Source of the DNA: Cardiobacteriaceae bacterium
Lineage (GTDB): Bacteria > Pseudomonadota > Gammaproteobacteria > Cardiobacteriales > Cardiobacteriaceae
Direction of reading: 5' to 3'
NCBI GenBank assembly: GCA_017484165.1
Contig: JAFUTP010000062.1
Location: 1-50,074, forward strand
DNA length: 50,074 bases
The notes below the pieces were generated by a model. That model was not told the DNA's origin. It did no database searches and worked only from the letters and a program-made list of their open reading frames with translations. The first letter of the stretch is position 1, and each line of letters opens with the position of its first letter. Positions 15,978 through 24,978 of this stretch are shown one piece after another. A program made the position numbers and the translations under genes.

Positions 15978-16098
15978 GGGCGCATCTAAATTTATGGTTA
16001 GTTCTATTTTTTACCATCGTCATCCTGAGCGCAGCGAAGGATCTACCGATAGAGATTTTTCGCTTACAGCTCAAAATGACGAATTTTTATACGCGCCT
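15978..16098 (+). mobile_element. MITE copy 3 (121 bp), target duplication TAAG
   Basis: The left end is GGGCGCATCTAAA and the right end in reverse complement is AGGCGCGTATAAA. It is flanked by TAAG at 15974-15977 and 16099-16102. The interior is nearly the same as copy 2 (shared GGTTAGTTCTATTTTT, ATCGTCATCCTGA, GAAGGATCT, CTCAAAATGACGAATTTTTA). It lies inside the dcw transcription unit, 9 bp after the small partner gene and 27 bp before murF. Confidence 0.82.
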
Positions 16099-16125
16099 TA
16101 AGACGAAAAAATAAGGAAATAAAAA

Positions 16126-17469
16126 GTGAGTAATCAAGCGGAATTTGCTAGCGGTTTGGTTTTGAGTTTATGTCAAGGAAAACGGAATAAAAAAGCTTCG
16201 TGGCGAGCGGTAGGCGTAAGTACCGACAGCCGCAAAATCGAAAAAGGTAATCTTTTTATTGCGCTTCGCGGCGACAACTTCGACGGTGCGGATTTTCTTG
16301 CGGAAGTTGCCAAAAAAGGAGCGGTTGCGGCACTGGTAGAAAAAATCCGTCCAGAAATAGATTTTCCGCAAATTGAAGTTAAAGATACGCTTCTTGCCTT
16401 GCGTCGCCTAGCGGGATTTCATCGTCGTCGATTTCAGAATATAAAAATTACCGCCATCACGGGCTCGAACGGGAAAACTACTAGCAAGGAAATTCTCGGA
16501 CAAATTTTCAAAAGTCGCGCTCCGACTTTGATTACAGAAGGAAATTTGAATAACGATATCGGTGTGCCGCTTACTTTGCTTGCGCTCCGCCCCGAACATC
16601 AGTTTGCGGTGGTGGAAATCGGTGCAAGTCATCGTGGGGATATTGCGCGCCTGATGCCGACGGTTGCGGCAGATTGTGTGGCGGTAAGCTCAATTGCTCC
16701 CGCTCATTTGCAAGGTTTCGGTAATTTAGACGGCGTGATTGCTGCAAAATCCGAAATATTTGCAAAATCTAGCGCGGTGATGGTTGTGAATGCTGATTTG
16801 CTCGCCGCGGAAATATGGAAAAAAAATTTTCCGACAAGACAGAAAATTCATTTTTCTCTCAACGGCAAAACGGAAGTTAGGGCGGAAAATATTGCCGCAG
16901 ATGGCAGCTCTTGGACGCTGATTTTGGGCACAGAAAAAGCTGATATTGCTTGGAATTTGCACGGCAAACATAATGTTGCAAATGCGCTTCTTGCCGCCTC
17001 TTGTGCGAAAAAATTCGGATTTACCTGCGCGGAAATTGCAGCGGCTTTGCAGGATTTCAGTCTTGCAAATTCGCGCCTTACCGCAATAAAGTGCGGCAAA
17101 CACTTGATTTTCGACGATACATATAACGCCAATCCTGCTTCTTTCCGTGCGGGAATTGATTTGCTTGCTAATTATGAAAACACGCTGGTCATCGCGGGAA
17201 AAATGGGAGAACTCGGTCAAGAGAGCGAACAACTGCACCGCGAAGTGCGTGAATATGCCGAAGAAAAGAAAATTCAAAATTTCTGGTCGCTCGAAGCAGT
17301 GGAATATGGCGGGGAAAATTTTCAGGATTTAAGCAAACTGCAAACTGCTTTGCAAGAATTATTGTCGAAGTCTAATAATTCCCTTACGGTTTTAGTAAAA
17401 GGTTCGCGCTCGGCAAAAATGGAAAGAGTTGTTGAGTTTTGTAAATCATTTTCTCGTAAAAACTCATAA
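16126..17469 (+). CDS. murF: UDP-MurNAc-tripeptide:D-Ala-D-Ala ligase
   Basis: Adds the D-alanyl-D-alanine dipeptide, the last cytoplasmic ligase step of the precursor. The 447-residue chain shows VSTDSRKIEKGNLFIALRG (UDP-binding start), the ATP loop ITGSNGKTTSKE (about 111-122), GNLNNDIGVPLTLL, VVEIGASHRGDI and a C-terminal DDTYNANPASFRA. It starts at GTG 16126 with AAGGAA ten bases upstream. It follows MITE copy 3. mraY does not follow as it does in a standard dcw cluster; fabZ comes next. Confidence 0.96.
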   Translation: MSNQAEFASGLVLSLCQGKRNKKASWRAVGVSTDSRKIEKGNLFIALRGDNFDGADFLAEVAKKGAVAALVEKIRPEIDFPQIEVKDTLLALRRLAGFHRRRFQNIKITAITGSNGKTTSKEILGQIFKSRAPTLITEGNLNNDIGVPLTLLALRPEHQFAVVEIGASHRGDIARLMPTVAADCVAVSSIAPAHLQGFGNLDGVIAAKSEIFAKSSAVMVVNADLLAAEIWKKNFPTRQKIHFSLNGKTEVRAENIAADGSSWTLILGTEKADIAWNLHGKHNVANALLAASCAKKFGFTCAEIAAALQDFSLANSRLTAIKCGKHLIFDDTYNANPASFRAGIDLLANYENTLVIAGKMGELGQESEQLHREVREYAEEKKIQNFWSLEAVEYGGENFQDLSKLQTALQELLSKSNNSLTVLVKGSRSAKMERVVEFCKSFSRKNS

Positions 17470-17486
17470 AAATAAGGAACTAAATT

Positions 17487-17960
17487 ATGAATATTGCAAT
17501 GGATATAGAAGAAATTCGCCGTTATTTACCGCACCGTTACCCTTTTTTGCTCCTCGACCGTGTTTTGGAAGTTGAAGCTGGTAAAAAAATTGTGGCAGTG
17601 AAGAATGTCAGCGGTAATGAACCATTCTTTCAAGGGCATTTTCCAGGCAAAGCGGTGATGCCAGGAGTTTTGGTAATTGAAGCTATGGCGCAGGCTTCGG
17701 GCATTTTGGGAGTAAAAAGTGCGCATGCGGAAATGGGTTTGCCAGATGAGCCTGAAAAAGACGGTATTTATTTCTTTGTAGGAATAGATAAAGCTAGATT
17801 TAGAAAAGTTGTTGTGCCAGGAGACCAACTTTTATTGACCGTAGAGTTATTAAAATCAAGAAGAGGAATTTGGTCATTTACCGCAAAAGCAGAAGTCGAG
17901 GGAGAAGTGGTTTGCGAAGCGGAAATAATGTGCACTTCTGCTGGTAAGGGTGGAAAATAA
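17487..17960 (+). CDS. fabZ: 3-hydroxyacyl-ACP dehydratase FabZ
   Basis: Dehydrates 3-hydroxyacyl-ACP in fatty acid synthesis. Hot-dog fold, 157 residues, with the signature [13 protein letters not shown], the catalytic [18 protein letters not shown] (His in GHFP) and IEAMAQASG (catalytic Glu). Most homologues have PVMPG where this one has AVMPG. AAGGAA lies about eight bases before ATG 17487. In gammaproteobacteria fabZ normally sits with lpxD and lpxA; neither is here, so the gene has been relocated next to murF. Confidence 0.95.
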   Translation: MNIAMDIEEIRRYLPHRYPFLLLDRVLEVEAGKKIVAVKNVSGNEPFFQGHFPGKAVMPGVLVIEAMAQASGILGVKSAHAEMGLPDEPEKDGIYFFVGIDKARFRKVVVPGDQLLLTVELLKSRRGIWSFTAKAEVEGEVVCEAEIMCTSAGKGGK

Positions 17961-18729
17961 AATAGCGAACAGTGTAAAAATATTGCTAATGGACTTGCAA
18001 AAAAAATTAGAAGAAATAGAAATAAAAAAGAACTTGCTTCAAGATAGTAAAAATAAACTTGACCAGTCTTTTTATGAGGATTTCCGACTGCGTTTTACTT
18101 ATAACTCGAATGCAATTGAAGGTAACACTCTATCTTTGCAGGAAACAAAAGTTGTGCTGGAAGGAATCACCATCGGCGGTAAAACTTTAAGAGAACATTT
18201 TGAAGTTATCAATCACCAAGAAGCAATATTTTTTATCGAAGAATTGGTTCGAAAAAAGGTTTCTATTTCAGAGCAAATAATCCGTGAAATTCATTATTTA
18301 GTGCTAAAAAATATCAACGATAGAGAAGCAGGAAAATATCGCAGTTGTAATGTGCTGATTTCAGGTGCCAAACATATACCAACAGAAAGTTATTTAATAA
18401 GCCAAGAAATGGAACAACTAATTGACTTATATCGCAATGAATGGGGTAAAAAAAATGCCGTAATCCGTGCTTCTCGTTTGCATATTTTTTTAGTCAAAAT
18501 TCATCCTTTTATTGACGGTAATGGTAGAACTTCTAGATTATTGATGAACCTTGAATTGTTGAAAAATAATTATCCAGCAATTGCAATAAAAAATACACAA
18601 AGAGTGCAATATTATCAAGCATTAGATGAAGCACATTGCCGTGCAAATTACGATTTATTCGACAATCTTGTTGCTGATTGCATATTAGATGAGTATGAAC
18701 GGCAAATGTTTTTGTTGAATTGGAATTAA
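17950..18729 (+). CDS. Fic-domain protein 1 (AMP transferase, class II)
   Basis: Fic enzymes attach AMP or other nucleotide parts to target proteins. This one has the catalytic motif [12 protein letters not shown] (about 185-196) and an N-terminal inhibitory helix motif SNAIEGN (about 53-59, S/T-xxx-E-G/N). That makes it a class II, self-inhibited enzyme. The opening 45 residues are a charged coil. I give the first in-frame start, GTG 17950, which overlaps fabZ by 11 bp; ATG 17989 is the alternative (246 residues). No DNA-binding domain is visible, so its target is unknown. The codon use is more AT-rich than murF. Confidence 0.88.
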   Translation: MENKIANSVKILLMDLQKKLEEIEIKKNLLQDSKNKLDQSFYEDFRLRFTYNSNAIEGNTLSLQETKVVLEGITIGGKTLREHFEVINHQEAIFFIEELVRKKVSISEQIIREIHYLVLKNINDREAGKYRSCNVLISGAKHIPTESYLISQEMEQLIDLYRNEWGKKNAVIRASRLHIFLVKIHPFIDGNGRTSRLLMNLELLKNNYPAIAIKNTQRVQYYQALDEAHCRANYDLFDNLVADCILDEYERQMFLLNWN

Positions 18730-19418
18730 AGATAGTGAATTTAGAAATATTTGATAACGCGGATTATGTCGCTGATTTAACCGTTCGGATGGCGCACCAT
18801 AGCACGGCAATTGAAGGTAATACTCTTTCACAAGATGAAACGGCAACAATTATTTTGAACCGTATTATTCCTAGAAAAGGTTTGAATGAAAGAGAATTTT
18901 ATGAGGTGGTTAATTACCGTCGAATTATTCCTTTTATGTTGGAAAATTTGCATAACAGTAGAAAAATTGATAATGAATTTATCAAAGAAATTCACGCGAT
19001 TTTGCTTGACAAACTAATTTACAACCAAGGTAAATTCAAAACGACTCAAAATATGATTGTCGGAGCAAATTTTGACACCACGCCACCGTATCAAGTGCCG
19101 TATGTTTTGAAAGATAGTCTTGATAATCTGGAATACCGTCTCAAACAGGATTGCGATGATGATGAAAAGTTGCTGGCTATTTTGGAATTTCATCTGCGTT
19201 TTGAAAAAATTCACCCTTTTTCTGATGGAAATGGTCGGGTTGGGCGTTTTATTATGTTTTATCAAGTTTTGGAAAATAATTTAATGCCATTTATTATTAC
19301 CACAGAGTTAAAAGATAAATATATTTTTTCTTTGCGAGAAAATAATGTAAAAGAGCTAATAAAAATAGTAAAAGAGTTGCAATTTTTTGAGCAAGAGAGA
19401 ATAAATAAATTTAACTAA
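18720..19418 (+). CDS. Fic-domain protein 2 (class II)
   Basis: A second Fic protein directly after the first, overlapping it by 10 bp. It has the catalytic HPFSDGNGRVGR (about 165-176) and inhibitory STAIEGN (about 28-34). All key residues are present, so it is probably active. It is shorter at the N-terminus than protein 1 and only loosely similar outside the motifs, so this is not a recent tandem copy. The start is TTG 18720 or GTG 18735; the latter has GGA ten bases upstream. The chain ends in a charged tail. recF begins 13 bp later. Confidence 0.85.
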   Translation: MELKIVNLEIFDNADYVADLTVRMAHHSTAIEGNTLSQDETATIILNRIIPRKGLNEREFYEVVNYRRIIPFMLENLHNSRKIDNEFIKEIHAILLDKLIYNQGKFKTTQNMIVGANFDTTPPYQVPYVLKDSLDNLEYRLKQDCDDDEKLLAILEFHLRFEKIHPFSDGNGRVGRFIMFYQVLENNLMPFIITTELKDKYIFSLRENNVKELIKIVKELQFFEQERINKFN

Positions 19419-19431
19419 CAGTTATAAAATA

Positions 19432-20487
19432 ATGTATATCAGTAAATTAAATTTAGAAAATTTCCGTATTTTTAAGTCGGTAGAGCTAAATTTTCATCGG
19501 CAAATGAATTTGATTTTTGGTGCAAACGGTAGCGGAAAAACAGCTCTAATAGAGGCACTTTTTTATTTGGGGAGAGGAAGATCTTTTCGGGAAAATCTCA
19601 ACAGCCACATTATTCAATACGGTGCGAATTATTTTCGTGTAATCGGTGAAATTGTTGCATCGCAGCAAAAACATCTTATTGGTGTGGAGAGAAATCGTCA
19701 GGATTATAAATTGCATATTAACGGTGAAAATGCTTCATTTAGCGCACTTGCCGAGATTTTACCGATACAAATTATCAATTCCGATTTATTTGCACTCATT
19801 ACTGGTGCGCCTGAAAATCGCCGTAAATTTACCGATTACGGTCTTTTTTATCGCAATTCTGATTTTTTTCCGCTCTGGCGGCAGTATCAATATGCACTAA
19901 AAAACCGAAATGCTGCATTGCGGCAAAATTGGAATGACGAATTTATCGCTCCTTGGAATGCACAAATGGCGCAGGCAGCGGAAAAGATTGATGTAATGCG
20001 GCGCGAATGGTTGCTAGAACTGGAACAGACGCTTAATAAATACCACGAGCAATTTGGTGCATTGCAGCAATTATCGATAAATTATCGTCGTGGCTGGTCG
20101 GAAGATTGTTCTTTATATGAAGTGTTGCAGCGCAATTTAGCTCGCGACCGTGAGCAGAAATTTACTCGCGACGGAATTCATCGGGCAGAATGGCGGCTTT
20201 ATGCCGATGGGCACGATTGTGCGCATTATTTTTCACGCGGTCAGCAAAAAACAGCCGTATGTGCTTTGATTGTCGCGCAGAGTGAGAAAATTGCCGAATA
20301 CACTGCGACAAAACCCGTAATACTGATTGATGATTTGCCCGCTGAACTCGACCGCGGACGCAGAGATTTAATTCGCGATTTTTTGCAACGCAACAATTGT
20401 CAGTTATTTATTTCGGCAATCGAAAAAGATGAGATGAACTCCGATTGTGCTGAATTTTATTTGGAACAAGGTCAGATTGTGCATTGA
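19432..20487 (+). CDS. recF: DNA replication and repair protein RecF
   Basis: An SMC-like ATPase that helps load RecA at gaps with RecO and RecR. The 351-residue chain has LNLENFRIFKSVELNF at the start, the Walker A loop GANGSGKT (30-37), YLGRGRSFRE, a signature region at YFSRGQQKTAVCALIVAQ, and Walker B VILIDDLPAELD. It usually lies in dnaA-dnaN-recF-gyrB; here it follows two Fic genes and precedes trmL, so the origin-type cluster is broken up in this genome. Confidence 0.95.
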   Translation: MYISKLNLENFRIFKSVELNFHRQMNLIFGANGSGKTALIEALFYLGRGRSFRENLNSHIIQYGANYFRVIGEIVASQQKHLIGVERNRQDYKLHINGENASFSALAEILPIQIINSDLFALITGAPENRRKFTDYGLFYRNSDFFPLWRQYQYALKNRNAALRQNWNDEFIAPWNAQMAQAAEKIDVMRREWLLELEQTLNKYHEQFGALQQLSINYRRGWSEDCSLYEVLQRNLARDREQKFTRDGIHRAEWRLYADGHDCAHYFSRGQQKTAVCALIVAQSEKIAEYTATKPVILIDDLPAELDRGRRDLIRDFLQRNNCQLFISAIEKDEMNSDCAEFYLEQGQIVH

Positions 20488-20524
20488 TATCTCTTTAAGT
20501 TTGTAATTAAAGTAAGTTTTAAGT

Positions 20525-20986
20525 ATGGAAATCACATTATTTAACCCACAAATACCGCAAAATACAGGAAATATCATCCGACTTTGCGCTAATACAGGTG
20601 CAAAATTAAACATCATAGAGCCCTGCGGTTTTGTTTGGGAGGATAAGAAATTAAAGCGGGCAGGCTTGGATTATGCCGAATTTGCAGAAGTGCGGCATTT
20701 TGCTAATTGGCAGGAATTCAAAAAAACTATCGGCAACAAAGATATTTGGGCTTTGACGACTAAAGGTGAGAGAAACGCGTTTAGTGCTGATTTTCGAGAA
20801 GACTGTATATTGCTTTTCGGTAGTGAAACAGCTGGATTATCAACGGAAATTCATCAGGAAATAGCCTTGGAAAATAAACTTCGCTTGCCGATGAAAAAGT
20901 ATTCAAGAAGTATGAATTTAGCAAATAGTGTGTCGATTATTTTGTATGAAGCTTTGCGGCAAAATAATTTTCCAGATTTAGCATAA
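20525..20986 (+). CDS. trmL: tRNA (cytidine/uridine-34 2'-O)-methyltransferase TrmL
   Basis: A SPOUT-fold enzyme that methylates the ribose of the wobble base in tRNA-Leu isoacceptors. The 153-residue chain matches the family: LFNPQIPQNTGNIIRLCA (motif 1), LLFGSETAGLS (motif 2) and LPMKKYSRSMNLANSVSI (motif 3, the knot). The length is normal. It lies 37 bp after recF and is convergent with the LRR gene. No terminator hairpin was seen in the 36-bp gap. Confidence 0.95.
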   Translation: MEITLFNPQIPQNTGNIIRLCANTGAKLNIIEPCGFVWEDKKLKRAGLDYAEFAEVRHFANWQEFKKTIGNKDIWALTTKGERNAFSADFREDCILLFGSETAGLSTEIHQEIALENKLRLPMKKYSRSMNLANSVSIILYEALRQNNFPDLA

Positions 20987-21022
20987 AGAGTGGTGAAAAA
21001 TATAAAGAACAGTTATTTTTTT

Positions 21023-24000
21023 TTAGTTGATGATGGTTAATTTTTCTAAAAATTCTAATAATTTTGGCACGCCTGGTAATTTTTTACAGAAACTAATATC
21101 CAAAGTTTGTAATTTGCGCAGATAAGAAAGGTTTTCTGGTAATTCTTCTAAATTCTCGCAATAACTTAAATCTAATATTTCAAGGTTTGCTAAATTACCG
21201 ATAGTTTTAGGCAGGGCACTTAAATTATCGCAAGAGGTTAAATAAAGTTCCCAAAGATTTTGCAATTGACCGAAACTTTCTGGAATATTTTTCAGTTTGC
21301 GACATCCTGATAAATTAAGCACTTTCAAGTTTTTGAGATTACCGATACTGTCAGGAATATTTTCCAAATTTTGGCAATTAAGCAAGTCAAGAACTTCTAA
21401 ACCTTGCAGATTTCCTATTCCTTCGGGTAAATGTCTAATGCTTTGATAATTGCGTAAATTCAGCTCTTTGATATTGAAAAGTTCGTCAAAATTACGCGGA
21501 ATGATGCGGTTCGGAATCATACTAACTTCCGCCCAATCAAGAATTTCTTTCAATTGTTCGCGCAGAGAATTTTGCCGAATATGAGTAGAAATTTGCAGAT
21601 TAGTCGCAATCCACAGTGCTTCGGGGATATTGTCAAGGCGAATGCAATTGTCAATTTTTAGCAAATCGAGCTTTTCCATCTCAACAATTGAATCTGGTAA
21701 TGATGTTAATCGCCGACAATTAGTTAAATCAAGCTCTTCTAAATTGCGCAAATTGCCAATTTCATCGGGCAAAGAGTGCAAATTTCGACAAGACGGTAAC
21801 TTTAATCGTTTCAAATTTTGTAAAACACTTATTTCACTCGGTAAATGAGTTAAATAAATACGGTGTGAGAAAAAGTTGATTTCTTCCAAATTCCATAAGA
21901 GATAAATATCACGCGGAAGGATTGTTTCAGGCACTTTTTCCTTTTCTGCCCAATCAATAATTGCTTGCAATTTGGGCAAAAATTTCTCGTCGATAATTGT
22001 CTCTTGCTTGGGTTTATCTATGCGTAGGAAGCGGTTTTTGCTCGGTTTGAGAGCGGTTTTTTTCTGGGCAGTATTTACATTTTTTTTTAGCGGTCCATCT
22101 TCTTCCGATGTACCGTAAAATTCTTTTTCGATTTCTTCTTTATTTTGTAGATATGGGCAGTTGGTTATATCTAAACTCAAAATATTCGGTAAATCAGGTA
22201 TATATGAAAGCGACCTACAATCAGAAACATCGACTTCTTGCAGGCTTTGCAGTAGTGATAATTCATCAGGAAGAGTGTTAATACTACGGCAATTGTGTAA
22301 ATTAAGTTTATAAAGATTTTGTAATTTACTAATTTTTGCAGGAAAGTCTTCTAAATTTTCACAATTAGCTAAATTTAGTATCTGTAAATTGGCACAAAGA
22401 CCCAAATTTTTTGGTAGCACAGTCAAAGCAATACTGTTAGAGAGGTCTAAAATCTTCAGAAGTTTCAAGTGTTCGATATTACTTGGCAGTTCTTCCAGAG
22501 AATCGGAATAAAGAATTTCCAAACTTTGCATTTCTACAAAAGAAGCAGGCAAGCTAATCAGGCGGAAACAACCTTTTATATTTAAGGTGTGCAAAGCTGC
22601 TTTACCGATATTGGCAGGAAGTTCGGTTAATTGCGCACATTTTTGTATGTCAAGAATACTTAATTTTTTGAGTTCAACAATGCTTTCAGGTAGTTGAGTT
22701 AAGCTGCTGCAATTTATCAACTCCAAGTTATATAAAGAGCTTAAATTACCGATATTTTGCGGTAATTCTCCTAATAAAGTGCAATGCGAAAGAATTAACT
22801 CCTGTAAATTAGATAATTTAGTTATTTCATCGGGCAGAATAGTGATGTTTTTGCAGTGTTTTAAGTTCAAAATATTCAGATGCTTAATATCACCGATAGT
22901 TTTTGGTAGATGTTGCAAATTGGTGCATTCTGATAAATTCAGAGTTGTAAGTGCATTAAAATGACCAATATTGCTCGGTAGTTCAGATAATTTTTTACAG
23001 CAACTTAAATCGAGTAATTTTAATTTTGGAAGATTACAAATCGTTTCAGGTAATTTTTCAAGTGCTAAACACCAGCACAAATCAAGCGTTTCAAGTTTTT
23101 CTAATTTACCGATTTCAGCTGGTAATTCTTTTAATTTAATGCAGTTTTCCAAAGTAAGTTTGCGCAATTCTGATAAATTACCAATTGTCTTGGGAAGATT
23201 GATTAAATTGCGGGCACTCCATAAGCTGAACTCTTGTAAATTATTTAAGTTACCAATCGTTTCAGGTAATTCTGTAAGTCTGTTTTCTTCGATGTGAAGT
23301 GAAGTAAGCCTATCTAATTTTCCGATGGAAGCGGGAATGCTTTTTAAGGAAATACATTTATTCAAATCAAGTTGCTGCAAATTGCGTAAATTACCGATAT
23401 TTTCTGGTAATTTTTCTAGTTTATGGCAATTATTGCAAGATAAGAACTTTAATTTTTCTAATTTATCAATCCCTTGTGGTAATAAATTCAAGCTTTCACA
23501 AAAGTTGAAATTGAGTTTTTTAAGTTGCTTGAATTGCGAGAAATCAGCATCAACAGTGCTTAAATTACGGCAATATGATAAATCTAATTCGTTTAAATTT
23601 TTAAGTTTTGAAAATTGTTCGGAGAGTGTTTTTAATTCGCTGCAAGAGCTCAAATTTAATTCCCGTAATTTTTCTAATTCACCGATAGAAAAGGGTAATT
23701 GTTTTAAGGAATCACAGCCGCTTAAATTCAATTTTTCTAATTTATCCCAAGCACCGATGGTAAGCGGTAGAGTTGATAAATTTTTGCAGTTGATTAAAGA
23801 CACTTCTCTTAAGTTGTGCAATTTACCGATGCTATCAGGTAGGGCTGCTAAATTATCGCAATTATTCAGTGCAAGATATTCTAAATTTGTGAGTTCTCCA
23901 ATCGCTTCGGGTAATAAATTAAGTTGGTTGTAGTTAGATAAATCAAGTGCGGTAATTTCACATAACTCGGTTGCTTGCCGCGGAATGATTTTTTCAGAAA

Positions 24001-24802
24001 TATTTTTACTCGCAGCCCAAGCGATAATATCTTTTAGACGGATTAGTTCTTTATCACCGATGACTTGAATATTGCCAGCATTAAAATTCAGTAATTTGTC
24101 ATTAGAGTGGTAAATGATTTCCAAACTTTTTATATTTTCCAAGCATTTCAAATCTTGCAAGCGTTCGCAATGGTTCAAATTCAAAACCCGCAAACTTGGC
24201 AAATTGGCAAAACTTTCAGGTAAATTTTTGATGTGCTGGCAATTATTTAAGCTCAAATATTCCAATTTTGCCATTTGTCCGATATCGTCAGGTAATTCTT
24301 TAATATTCCTACAATCAGATAAATTAAGGTTGGAAAGTTGCTTCAAATTTACTACTGTTTCAGGTAAATGAACTAATTTACGGCAATTGCTTAAATTAAG
24401 AGTTTGTAGCTTTTGTAATTTACCGATATTTATCGGAAGAGTGGTTAAATTTATGCAGCGAGTTAAGTCTAATTCAACTAAATTTTTTAACTCACAAATT
24501 CCAGCTGGAAGAATATGCAAATTGCGGCAGGAGCTTAAATTTATGACTTGTAAATTATGCAGCGCAGATATTCTATCGGGGATATTTTTAATGTTCTCGC
24601 AATTTTCTAGATTGATAACTTGCAAATTGCGCAAACAGTCGATATTTTCAGGAAGATAGAGAAGCTCGCGACAACCGCTTAAATCAAGTTTGCCGATACG
24701 GTTTAATTTGCGTAAATCGCGTGAAATAATGCTTTCAGGGATATGGTTATCATCTGCCCATTTTCGGATAGCGTTTAGATTATCTAGCTGCTTATTTTCC
24801 AT
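21023..24802 (-). CDS. Giant leucine-rich-repeat protein with four cap modules
   Basis: A 1259-residue protein made almost wholly of roughly 24-residue LRRs of the form LxxLxLSxCxxLxxLPxxIGxL, close in pattern to the LRRs of plant resistance proteins. There is no signal peptide or membrane segment, so it is cytoplasmic or exported by a route that needs none. A non-LRR cap motif, (A/I)I-x-WA-x(4)-(I/V)-P/S-E-x-I-x-(P/S)-R, recurs at about 10-28, 256-275, 945-964 and 1085-1103. Each is followed by its own LRR block (30-225, 285-880, 970-1070, 1110-1250). A lysine-rich linker (about 885-940) splits the chain. AAGGAC lies 11 bases before ATG 24802. No enzymatic domain is visible. Such proteins often bind other proteins, sometimes host ones, but its role is unknown. 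Confidence 0.9.
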   Translation of the reverse strand: MENKQLDNLNAIRKWADDNHIPESIISRDLRKLNRIGKLDLSGCRELLYLPENIDCLRNLQVINLENCENIKNIPDRISALHNLQVINLSSCRNLHILPAGICELKNLVELDLTRCINLTTLPINIGKLQKLQTLNLSNCRKLVHLPETVVNLKQLSNLNLSDCRNIKELPDDIGQMAKLEYLSLNNCQHIKNLPESFANLPSLRVLNLNHCERLQDLKCLENIKSLEIIYHSNDKLLNFNAGNIQVIGDKELIRLKDIIAWAASKNISEKIIPRQATELCEITALDLSNYNQLNLLPEAIGELTNLEYLALNNCDNLAALPDSIGKLHNLREVSLINCKNLSTLPLTIGAWDKLEKLNLSGCDSLKQLPFSIGELEKLRELNLSSCSELKTLSEQFSKLKNLNELDLSYCRNLSTVDADFSQFKQLKKLNFNFCESLNLLPQGIDKLEKLKFLSCNNCHKLEKLPENIGNLRNLQQLDLNKCISLKSIPASIGKLDRLTSLHIEENRLTELPETIGNLNNLQEFSLWSARNLINLPKTIGNLSELRKLTLENCIKLKELPAEIGKLEKLETLDLCWCLALEKLPETICNLPKLKLLDLSCCKKLSELPSNIGHFNALTTLNLSECTNLQHLPKTIGDIKHLNILNLKHCKNITILPDEITKLSNLQELILSHCTLLGELPQNIGNLSSLYNLELINCSSLTQLPESIVELKKLSILDIQKCAQLTELPANIGKAALHTLNIKGCFRLISLPASFVEMQSLEILYSDSLEELPSNIEHLKLLKILDLSNSIALTVLPKNLGLCANLQILNLANCENLEDFPAKISKLQNLYKLNLHNCRSINTLPDELSLLQSLQEVDVSDCRSLSYIPDLPNILSLDITNCPYLQNKEEIEKEFYGTSEEDGPLKKNVNTAQKKTALKPSKNRFLRIDKPKQETIIDEKFLPKLQAIIDWAEKEKVPETILPRDIYLLWNLEEINFFSHRIYLTHLPSEISVLQNLKRLKLPSCRNLHSLPDEIGNLRNLEELDLTNCRRLTSLPDSIVEMEKLDLLKIDNCIRLDNIPEALWIATNLQISTHIRQNSLREQLKEILDWAEVSMIPNRIIPRNFDELFNIKELNLRNYQSIRHLPEGIGNLQGLEVLDLLNCQNLENIPDSIGNLKNLKVLNLSGCRKLKNIPESFGQLQNLWELYLTSCDNLSALPKTIGNLANLEILDLSYCENLEELPENLSYLRKLQTLDISFCKKLPGVPKLLEFLEKLTIIN

Positions 24803-24843
24803 TTTCGCTATTTGTCCTTAAATTGCTGTTACCTTTCCCCTTG

Positions 24844-24871
24844 ATTATGGCAAATAAATGTCGCGAAACAA
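24844..24871 (-). promoter_or_regulatory. Candidate promoter of the LRR gene
   Basis: On the minus strand TTGTTT (24871-24866), a 16-bp spacer and CATAAT (24849-24844) make a fair sigma-70 promoter about 42 bp upstream of the LRR start codon. The 176-bp gap between the LRR gene and uup shows nothing else. Confidence 0.4.
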
Positions 24872-24978
24872 GCGATTGTTGCAAAAATACAAAATAAATT
24901 TTCTTAAATTTTCCTGTTTTGCTGATATTAGATTTATCAAAAAATAAGCAACATCTATATTTAATCTGCATTAGTTTT

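Noticed and set aside
22779..24659. Several long open frames antisense to the LRR gene
   Set aside because: They are mirror images of the repeated LRR codons and share the same repetitive phrases; no ribosome sites.
21023..24802. CRISPR-like spacing from the 70-75-bp periodicity of the LRR DNA
   Set aside because: The period is that of a 24-residue protein repeat, with diverged units and an uninterrupted reading frame.
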